This document shows positions 56,259 to 64,000 of a stretch of DNA of 64,000 bases, in pieces. Where the stretch lies: positions 7,540,001-7,604,000 of the forward strand of contig JAMJFZ010003624.1 in assembly GCA_026225945.1 (NCBI GenBank), read 5' to 3'. Position numbers and translations under genes: made by a program. The stretch is from Cricetomys ansorgei. Lineage: Eukaryota > Chordata > Mammalia > Rodentia > Nesomyidae. Positions within the stretch are counted from its first letter, which is position 1; each line of letters starts with the position of its first letter. The notes under the pieces were generated by a model. It ran no database searches and was not told the origin of the DNA. It saw only the letters and a list, made by a program, of their open reading frames with translations.

Positions 56259-56497
56259 GTTAGCACATCATAGTTCAAACTGTCAGGTCAGATATTAGCA
56301 GGCTTGGGGCACATGAAGGATGGATCCCTTTTTTAAAATCAGATGCTTGCAAAAACAGGAGCCGAAACTAAAGGACTTTGATTGCTAGTCTAAGAATGGG
56401 ATCTGAATTGAAACTAAACTGCCACAGAGATTATAGCTTAGTTTCTAGCCAGAGGCTTCTAGTAAAGAACAAGCACATACTGTACCATCCCTTAAGA
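56259..56497. other. Unique DNA
   Basis: Nothing recognised. Confidence 0.35.
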
Positions 56498-56724
56498 CGG
56501 TGGTTCTCAACCTTCCTGATGCTGTGACCCTTTAATACAGCTCCTCATACTGTGGTGAACCCCCCTAACCATAAAATTACTTCCATTGCTACTTCATAAC
56601 TATAATTTTGTTACTGTTATGAACTGTAATGCAAAGATCTGATATGCAGATGGTCATAGGCAACCCTCGTGAAAGGGTTGTTCAACCTCCAAAGGGTTCA
56701 TGACCCACAGGTTGAGAACTGCTA
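56498..56724. mobile_element. URR1-type hAT transposon with perfect 8-bp target duplication
   Basis: The ends CGGTGGTTCTCAACC and GGTTGAGAACTGCTA are imperfect inverted repeats. CCTTAAGA flanks the element on both sides (56490-56497 and 56725-56732), the 8-base duplication typical of hAT transposition. At 227 bases it cannot encode a transposase; it moved with help in trans. Confidence 0.95.
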
Positions 56725-56732
56725 CCTTAAGA

Positions 56733-57019
56733 GTTAGCACATATGGGCATGTCAATCACCTGAACAGGAAACTGTCCCTCAGGAAAAACCCATTTTTTCT
56801 AGGGACTTAAAGACATACCATAAAGCCTAGCCTAGCCTGCCAGTTGGTACAGTAGTCTCTCTGGTTACTGTCCATTCCCGCTGTCTGAGAGTGTTTCCTC
56901 TGCAATGGTCTCTTCAGTCACTGTTCATTCTCACCTTTGTGAATACCCCACTTGGTAAATAAACTCCACCTATCTTCTACTCTATGCTCTTTGTTATTGT
57001 TGTTTTGTTTTGTGTTTTT
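56733..57019. other. Unique DNA
   Basis: Nothing recognised. Confidence 0.35.
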
Positions 57020-57117
57020 GTTTTTCAAGAAAGGGTTTCTCTGTTGTAACTCTGGTTGACCTGAAATTCAGTCAGTAGACCAGGCTGGCCTGGAACCCAG
57101 AGATCTGCCTGCCTCTT
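57020..57117 (-). mobile_element. B1 SINE, 5'-truncated
   Basis: 'AAGGGTTTCTCTGTTGTAAC', 'TAGACCAGGCTGGCCTGGAA' and 'CAGAGATCTGCCTGCCTCTT' are reverse-complement B1 with the GTTGTAACTCTGG variant. The B1 5' part (right side) is missing. Confidence 0.88.
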
Positions 57118-58349
57118 AACTCTTACCACAGAGGAGGCGGAGGGGAAGTGCCTGGCTTCAGGTATGGCTGCATTCAGAGGTCAGATGATGCCTCAACTCT
57201 CTAAATGGGCTTTTTTCTAACTTTATTCTTAGGATCCCTGGTGAAGTTCTTTTGAGGAACATGTGGAGCACAACATCAACTGTTATAATTAGAAAAGGCC
57301 AGAGTAGCCCCCTCTGTACCTTAGGCTCCTCACTCTCCATGTGATTCCTCAGGAAGGCATATACCTAGCAAAGCTGGTCAGTTTCAGGGACTTCCTAAAG
57401 CCCTTGAGTTGTTTACTTCCTGAGCTTAAGGAGTTTCCATGCAAGATGGAGTGTCTGGCCTCCGCTAAAACATCTTGCCTCCCTTTAACATTCTGTGTCT
57501 TGATAACCTCCTCCACTAGATACCCTGTTGTTTTACTTTCTCTTTGACATGCCGTGTTTTCCTCCAAAATGGACAGTTACAGCTCGAAGGAAACTGCCAC
57601 ACACCAGGGCTTTAGTTTCCTGATATGTAGAATGTCATTCTTCTGTGAAGTTTCTCCCAAGTGCCAGCCCCCTTTGCATGGAACTCTTCAACATTACACT
57701 GGCATACCAGATGCTAGATTGACAGCTCCTGGAAAACATAGTCTGTTTTACTCCTCTTCAAGTCCAGAGCCAAGACAGAATGAGTGCAGGATATTCCATC
57801 TATTGGTAGGATCAACAGATTCCCATGGCTCCTCCCCTCTTTAAAAATCAAACAGTGTATCTGAACCTCACACTTCATCTGGATTTATTTTTGACTGAAG
57901 CTACCCACTCCATGCCCTTAAGTAGACCCCCAAACCAGTCTACCTTTGAGACTTTCTGATTCCATTTTCACATCTGGCTCTCCCTCCTCTGTATTATTTG
58001 CTAGGTTGCTTATGATCCCAGGAATCCCTGCTTCTCACCCGCATGGCATGACAATGCTGTCATCACAACCTGAACTTATCAGGATAACTGGACTACGTGT
58101 CTGACAGCTACCAAACCTTTTTTAGCTCACACGGTGTCAAATATCAAAGGTCATGCATCCATCTAGATAGAGTCCCATGTACGAAGCAGGCTTATAAACG
58201 AATGGTTATAGCATTCAGATGACAGACTCCAATGACACACTCCTGTTCCAGACCAGAGGGACAGTTGGCAAATATATGAGACGGTGGGGGGATTTGAAAG
58301 AACAAAAGAACACGTTCCATATGATAGCATATCCTACATATTTGTGTTA
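57118..58349. other. Unique DNA
   Basis: No gene or repeat is recognised. Frames of up to 96 codons on the plus strand at 57341-57844 are separate and look random. Confidence 0.4.
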
Positions 58350-58541
58350 AGTTTTATTTTATTTACTTATTTATTTTGTTTTTTGGTTGGTTTGGTTTTT
58401 CCAGACAGGGTTTCTCTGTTGTAGTTCTGGTTGTCCTGGAACTCACTCTGTAGACCAGGCTGGCCTCGAACTCACAGAGATCTGCCTGCCTCTGCCTCCC
58501 AAGTACTGGGATTAAAGGCGTGCACCACCATCGCCCAACAT
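58350..58541 (-). mobile_element. B1 SINE with T-rich tail
   Basis: A TTTA/T-rich tail (58350-58402) leads to 'CAGACAGGGTTTCTCTGTTG', 'GTAGACCAGGCTGGCCTCGA', 'ACTGGGATTAAAGGCGTGCA' and 'CCACCATCGCCCA'. The copy is near full length and well preserved. Confidence 0.95.
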
Positions 58542-59955
58542 GTATTAAATTTTAAAAAGCAAGTATTGTTACTTAAAGCATACAATAAAAAAAATAGCCA
58601 AAGTAAGATTTGAACTCAGGGCCAGTAATATCAAGTTATATCTCAGTTAGAGAGCCATCGAATGCATCAGGCCTGGGCCTCAGCTACTTTTGGGCTTAGT
58701 ATACTCCCTCTGTGCTTGTTGAGAGTCAAAGAAAACTCGGTGCCAGATGATGAGTTGAGCAGGATTTTCTCTTCAACAGTAAAATAAAATAAATTCTCCA
58801 GTCACCCTGGAACCTCTGGCCGGTCTCCTTCCTTGCCAACGTATTTTCCCAGTTCTTCTCTGAGTAATTAATACAGTCCTAGCACTGTCCCACAACTGAC
58901 CATGTCTCCCAGCTCCCATCATCTCCCAGGTCCATAGGGAGCCACTGGAAAGCGAATAAATACTTATGAATCTCCCATGTGCCAGGCCAGATCCAAACTA
59001 GAGTTGCTACTTGGTTTTCTTTATCCTGGGATTAGTAGATGGCAGAAAACAGCGGTCAGTGGCTTGACATCTGGCGGGAAAACAGGTTACTTGACCCCAG
59101 CGGTAACCAACAAAATCTCATCTTCCTGGATCCTGGCACTGTGTCCCTGCTGGTGGCTCTGGGTTCCTGTCTCACATCACCCTACGTGCTGTGTAATGAC
59201 TTTTGAAAAGTGTCTGACATCATCCACTCCTGAATGTCAGGAATCACTTTCAAGAAAAGGGCTTCGGGGTGGAACCTCACACTTGGCAAATCTGAGCACC
59301 GCCGTGAAGTCACAGAAAGCAGACACAGAAATAGTTTTTAGGGCAAATTAGGTCATATTTTTTGGTCAGATTCAGAAAGGCCTCAAAAAAGAGCTTGCAT
59401 TATAAACGAAATAAACTGGCACCTCAGAGTGATTTTGAAACCTGCTGTGTCCTGGGTAAAGAAAGCCCGAGTGTCTTGTCAGGCAGCTCTCATTCTAAGG
59501 CCTGCAAATGGACCTTTTGAGACCATTACTGACGGGCGTTTGTTCTCAGTAAATCCATCTTCCCACCGCTGCACGTACTTTCCATCTTTGTCATTCTTCC
59601 CAGCTACTTCCCATCTTTTTTCCTGCATTGAAACTAGATTTCTGAGGCTGAGGTTTATGGCTGAGGAGAGGGCAAAACGCAGTAATTGTTCAAGGCTCCC
59701 GGTGCAAACCACGATCTTAAACCCAGGCCCTGGGACCCTACACAAGCCGGGGCTTTCAGCACATTCAGAGGGTTTCTGAGGACCAGAAGCCCGGCTGGGA
59801 ATCAAGAGCCCAAATCCTGAAGGAGTCTGTACATCAAGTTCATCTAAGCTGATTGGTGAGGCAGGCGTTGGGGGGCCAGCCCTCAGGAGACTCCGAGGTC
59901 AAGCCCTGCTTGGGCTGCACAGAGACTCCAGATCAAAAGAGAAAAACCAGCCCCG
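58542..59955. other. Mostly unique DNA
   Basis: The 124-codon plus-strand frame at 58977-59351 and a pair of opposing frames of over 100 codons at 59429-59805 have no known domains. No repeat is clear. Confidence 0.4.
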
Positions 59956-60300
59956 TGTCAGTTCAGTTGCTTTCCTGTTGATGTGATAAACGCCACCATG
60001 AAGGCAGCTTACAGAAGGAAACGTTTATTGAGGCTTACAGTTCGGGATGAATGAGAGACTATCTCGTGGCCGGGCAGGGAGGCGGGGAACCAAGCAGCAG
60101 GTGTAGCCGCAGAACCGGAAGTGGGAGATCACATCTCAACCCTGAGCACCAAGCAGGGAGCCTGAGCTAGGAGGAGGAGGAGGCTGTACAGTCCCGAAGC
60201 TAGCCTCTAGGGACGACTTCCCGAAACACCACCACCAACTAGAGACCAAAGTGTTCCGATGCCTGAGCCTGTGGGGGCGTTTCTCATTCACACCGCTTCA
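59956..60300 (-). mobile_element. Rodent MaLR (MT/ORR1-type) solo LTR, minus strand
   Basis: It starts TGTCAGTTCAGTTGC and ends GTTTCTCATTCACACCGCTTCA. 'AAACGTTTATTGAGGCTTAC', 'GCCTGAGCCTGTGGGGGCGT' and 'CACCACCAACTAGAGACC' fit the reverse-complement LTR. The TG...CA ends look plausible; matching flanking 5-mers are not seen. Confidence 0.7.
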
Positions 60301-60373
60301 GGAAGCTTAGCTGCCGGAAAGAAATAAGGTAGTTCTTTTCGCTGTCGTTTTGTCTTTTTCGTTTCTGTCAGAG

Positions 60374-60440
60374 TGTATTAGTCAGGGTTCTCTAACGGAA
60401 CAGAACTGATAGAGTTAACATATATGTATTTATACAAATA
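60374..60440 (-). mobile_element. Ancient LTR-like fragment
   Basis: 'GTATTAGTCAGGGTTCTCTA' then 'CGGAACAGAACTGATAGA' is the reverse complement of the tail of the element seen at 33125-33317. Confidence 0.45.
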
Positions 60441-60483
60441 CATACATATTTATATGAATATGTGATAAATAAATATTAAATGC

Positions 60484-60965
60484 ATATTCGTTATCCCCTT
60501 CTCCTCAACATAATACTTTCATTAATCCCCTTTTTCATACAATGTGTCTTCATCACACCCTCTTCCCGTTCCTGCCAGGTCCATCCTCCCACCCCTGTAC
60601 CCTCCAAAAACAAAACCTGAAACCAAAAACAAGCAAAAATAAGAAAGAAAGAAAAAAAAGACAATAACAAAACAAAAAAAAAAACCCACAAGAGAAAAAA
60701 AAAAAGACAAATTAAAAAGAAAAGCTTTAAGTCCAGTCTGTGTCTGTGTGGCGGGAGCATGGATCACTGGGATCACCGGTTTTGGTGGCTGTGGGTAACA
60801 CTCCAGAGAAGAGAAGGGTAGGACTCTGCAAGTGACTTCCCCGCTAACTGGACCATACTGTAAATTAGTGAGACTGACCTTTCAGCCAGTGAGGTCTCAG
60901 AGTAGGAAAGACTCAGCTGTTTGTGGGTCTATTTCTATTGCGTACCTAGGAAGCCAGCAAAACCT
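60484..60965 (-). mobile_element. Rodent L1 (Lx-type) 3' UTR, minus strand
   Basis: 'CACCCTCTTCCCGTTCCTGC', a long A/C-rich segment (60610-60725), 'TTAAGTCCAGTCTGTGTCTG' and 'CGGGAGCATGGATCACTGG' resemble the reverse complement of Lx-type L1 3' UTRs. It is diverged; the right boundary is uncertain. Confidence 0.55.
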
Positions 60966-61479
60966 TTAGCCTTCACCGAAGCAAGAAATATAGTCGAAAA
61001 AGGAGCAAAAGCAAAATTAAAACACAGTAATAGTAACAATCGTTATTTTTGCTTTGCGGTCTAGATCCCCTGGAACCTTACTGGGCTGAAACTGAGAATC
61101 TTTGCAGGAATTTGATGTTTCTGTCCCTTAACAGTAGTTTAGCGTGGCTAGTACATTTACATAGACATGTTAATTGAGCTCACCTACTGTTCTTGATCCC
61201 TGGACCTAATTACTCAGGCAAGTGTTATTTAAAATCTGAACATTTTCATCTCTGAGATAAATATGGAGGCGGGTCAAGTACAAGTAATTCTTTCGTGTTG
61301 TAATTAACATTTAAATTAATATGGATAGCTGGTTATTTGTTATTCCTTAAAAAAAAAAAATACACATACAAGACTATTGAATCAGAGTAAGGCTGATTTT
61401 TCTTCCAGGAAAGAGTAATCTATAGAATTAATCTATGTCCATGATAAGACCTTTTCTCTGAAAAAGAATAGCAAAAACA
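60966..61479. other. Unique DNA
   Basis: An A-run lies at about 61350-61361. Nothing else is recognised. Confidence 0.4.
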
Positions 61480-61900
61480 TAGGCTTTGGGTTTTTATCAG
61501 CTGGCCCTTGGTTGAACTCTGCACATTTTGCCACGCGCATAAACATTTTTACAGACTGAGGGCTATCTGTAAACACCTTTCACTCCAGAACTGCTGTGCT
61601 CTCAGCAATTATAGGCGCAGAAAATTCTCTCCGCAGATCACCACAAAATATGAAACCCCTCTGCACACACAGATTCTTGTTCCTTGTCCACCAAAACCTC
61701 TCACACAGTAATTATCGGTGTCCCCGTGTTCTCCACAGCCATCGAGTCTTCCTGAAGATAAATGCACACGGGAAATTCCTCACGATGATCAGCAAACAGC
61801 AATTATTATTCCCTGTTATTAAAATGCTCCCAGCTAATTGCACAGATACCAGCAGAGAGATCACCTTAAAAGGCTGGGTACCAAAGGGGAGGCTGTCAGA
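61480..61900. promoter_or_regulatory. Homeodomain-site-rich unique stretch, candidate enhancer (weak)
   Basis: AATTA/TAATT-type cores recur: GCAATTATAGG (61606), AGTAATTATCGG (61699), GCAATTATTATT (61797) and AGCTAATTGC (61832). No repeat is recognised. Such clusters occur in developmental enhancers but also by chance in AT-rich DNA. Confidence 0.2.
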
Positions 61901-63357
61901 GTCTTGAACAGACAGTTTAGAAACGTTTGGTAAATATTTGTGAGGAACCATTAACAATAGATAAATCCCTGCGCCACACCCCCCAAAAAAGTATTTGAAG
62001 AACGGACGGAGAATGTCCCTCAATAGAGGCTGAAAACAAATTCTTTTAAAGTGAAAGTCTGCATACAATCCTGAAGAAAATTACCGAGCAGGTTGTCTAA
62101 GCTTTCTTTGTCGTACACACAGCATGCCACCATGGACTGGGGTTTAAGAGGCATATTTTTCTCCAAGGTAGCTTTCACTCCAGGGATTATTGTGCATGGA
62201 ACTCAGAGACTTCAGCCATTCCCTGGCATCTTCTGTGTTTTAGTCCCAACAGAAATGGAGTTTTGCCCTTTGTCCCAAGTACCCATCACATGTGTGTGTG
62301 CACGCACGTCCACGTGCATGCACACGCGTGCACACGCACATACACACACAGACACACACACACAGGAAATGTGCTCAAGTGTGACAGTGCCTGATACATA
62401 CTTTACAGACCGAAGTGGGTGGGACAAGCAGATGAAGAGTTCTGAGGTGCCTCACTTCAAGATGACAAAGAAGACTACTAATCAGGGAGCATGAAATATC
62501 TAGGAAGCCACCCTGGCTCAATTAAAATCCAACTTTGATGAGATATTTTGTTTAAAGAGAGAAATAATGTCTCTTCAGTGAGCACCCCCCCCCCAACACA
62601 CACACAGCTGCTCTGGGGGAAGCAGGTGGTTGAATTTACCCTGAGGGCTTCAGAAATATTAATATTTAAGCCTCTCACGTTTCACTAAAGTTCACGGCAG
62701 CTTCCTAATGCCTGGAGGAAGACACAGCAGGAAAATCACAAGCCACAAAGTGGGGAATACCTTTTAATTTAGCCAGAGCGGGTCTGTTTAGCTGAATCCA
62801 GGTCTCAGCCTCTCTTATTTGCTGCTAGCTCACAAAGGCAGCCTATTAGAATATCAAAGCTGGCCCCTTCCTCTCTGCTCCGCAAAGACATAACATGTCA
62901 TCAGGAGGCAGGGTTTGCCAGGGCCCTGATTTGTTTGTCTAGACTCTGGCCATTGAACTCTGTTTATTTCTAAACATGGTGTGGAATGGCAGCAAATCAA
63001 AGAGGTTTCTGAGAGCCTGGGAGACCCTTCTTCCCCGAGGGCTGCCAAGGTCATCAAGTCATTCTGACTTCTCAGTTCCCACTGCTTTTAGAGGTCTGCT
63101 TTCCCAGGGTCCAGGGGCTGACCACTAGACTACCCTTTTCAGCTTTTCCTGACCCTGGACCTGGCCTTGAACCATTTGTAGCCTTGAGAGCTCCTTCCCA
63201 CTATTGTTCCAGTGGGCAGTACTTAAAAGTTATATTCCAGCTGCTGTATGTAGAGGTCACGAGGAATGACCAGTGATTAACATATGAAAATGGAACATGA
63301 TAGGAAAACACTGTCAATCACAGCATGAGTGTACCAAAAAAATGTCATATGTGCATG
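61901..63357. other. Unique DNA
   Basis: It holds a CA/CGCA-rich patch (62287-62366) and a C-run (62586-62594). No gene or named repeat. Confidence 0.4.
62335..62366. repeat. CA-rich microsatellite
   Basis: CACACA repeats with GCA and TACA interruptions. The open frame through it is a repeat artefact. Confidence 0.85.
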
Positions 63358-63490
63358 CACACACACACACACATTCATATACACAGGCCCACAGACATAT
63401 ATTCACACACGTTCACAGGCACACAGACATATACACACACAGGCATACAGAAATATACCCCCACACACGCACAGGTATATACAGACATGT
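63358..63490. repeat. CA-rich imperfect array with ~25-30-base periodicity
   Basis: CACACA blocks alternate with 'CAGACATATA', 'CAGGCACACAGACATATACA' and 'CAGGCATACAGAAATATACC' units, giving an imperfect minisatellite-like pattern. The His/Thr-rich frames here are artefacts. Confidence 0.8.
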
Positions 63491-63849
63491 ACCCATACAC
63501 GAAGGCATCTGGACAGTACCTTCTCCTCAAGATAAGATTGTGATCTTTAAAGAAACTGGTCAGGTTCATTTTAAGGGCGATGTAATCAGCAGATCCAGTT
63601 ATCATCCTTATGCACAATTTGTTGTTAGACTGATTTTTAATATTTCAATTCCTGACTTCTGCAAAGACTAGATACAGCAGATACAGCAGATACAATAAAA
63701 AGGACCCTTGCCATTTCCTTTAGAGTGTAGAGCACAACTTGATTGTGAAAGCAAAAGAACCTTCATTGCTCTAAAAAAGAATTGCCTTCAAGGAAAATCA
63801 GCTCTCCAGTGGAATACTTATGAAACGCATTGATTTTGTGAAGGGAAAA
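63491..63849. other. Unique DNA
   Basis: A tandem 'AGATACAGC' repeat (about three units) lies at 63668-63694. Nothing else recognised. Confidence 0.4.
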
Positions 63850-63891
63850 ATCAATGAGTTCTATCCCCAGCAACATTAAAAAAAAAAAAAA
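63850..63891 (+). mobile_element. ID-like SINE 3' fragment with A-tail
   Basis: 'GAGTTCTATCCCCAGCAACA' followed by a 13-base-class A run resembles the 3' end of an ID or other tRNA-derived SINE ('gggttcgatccccagc'). Confidence 0.4.
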
Positions 63892-64000
63892 TGGAAGAGA
63901 CGTATAAGTTTAGAAAGATACTTGACACCAATGTGGAGGAAGAGGGTTTTTGATGGGGAAGGCCTAAGCACCAAGTCCACAGGACCCTCACGTGCTATCT

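Noticed and set aside
1..64000. CRISPR array, bacterial operon, phage or plasmid features
   Set aside because: All repeats are eukaryotic SINE/LINE/LTR or microsatellites; no spaced palindromic direct repeats and no dense coding.

Overview
The window is nuclear DNA of a muroid rodent. The evidence is its repeats: B1, B2/B3-type, B4/RSINE1-type and ID-like SINEs, rodent MT/ORR1-type MaLR LTRs, Lx-type L1 3' ends and URR1 DNA transposons, over older eutherian L1M, L2, MIR, MER5A and MLT1/MST pieces. The better-preserved B1 copies share a tail variant (GTTACAACAGAGAAACC and decay products) that differs from the laboratory mouse form as I remember it. This suggests another muroid lineage, which I cannot name.

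I find no convincing protein-coding gene, RNA gene or processed pseudogene. The longest ATG-started frame is 189 codons. A rough estimate (stop frequency 3/64, about 6,000 stop-bounded frames in 64 kb on both strands) predicts about one frame that long by chance. The rest are shorter and resemble no protein I recognise, and several lie in microsatellites or SINEs. The window reads as intron or intergenic DNA. Single small exons cannot be excluded: a good splice-acceptor-like sequence ends at base 78.

Layout: 1-8.5 kb holds an ancient minus-strand L1, an ID-like piece with a CA array, a B4, an L2 tail and two old B1-like monomers. 8.5-11.3 kb is nearly repeat-free and contains a CACCC/CCAAT/CATAAA arrangement and an inverted pair of TAAT sites. 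11.3-18.9 kb is SINE- and microsatellite-rich and ends in an Lx-type L1 3' end split by a young B1 with a perfect 16-bp duplication. 21.4-23.5 kb is a plus-strand L1M carrying a nested B1 with a GGAA/GAAA tail, then a B3 and a B1 with a GATA tail. 25.0-25.9 kb has an LTR-like promoter and a MaLR LTR. 27.4-30.8 kb is mostly unique. 30.8-36.2 kb has MaLR, MIR and B1 copies and an unexplained pair of ~200-bp direct repeats. 36-50 kb mixes B4, RSINE1, MaLR, L2 and nested SINEs. 50.8-51.6 kb has an octamer/CCAAT/X-box-like cluster and a compact YY1/CRE/TATA/AATAAA block that resembles an LTR promoter. 53-60.9 kb has two URR1 copies, one with a perfect 8-bp target duplication, plus B1, MaLR and L1 pieces. 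61-64 kb is mostly unique, with a homeodomain-site-rich stretch at 61.5-61.9 kb and a CA-rich array.

No new multi-gene system is visible. The items most worth checking are the direct repeat at 35.5-36.2 kb, the two LTR-like promoters, the paired octamers near 43.1 kb, the promoter-like block near 10.1 kb and the homeodomain pair near 10.46 kb. Family names rest on remembered consensus sequences; boundaries are usually good to about 10-30 bases. Enhancer or conservation statements are inferences from sequence alone.
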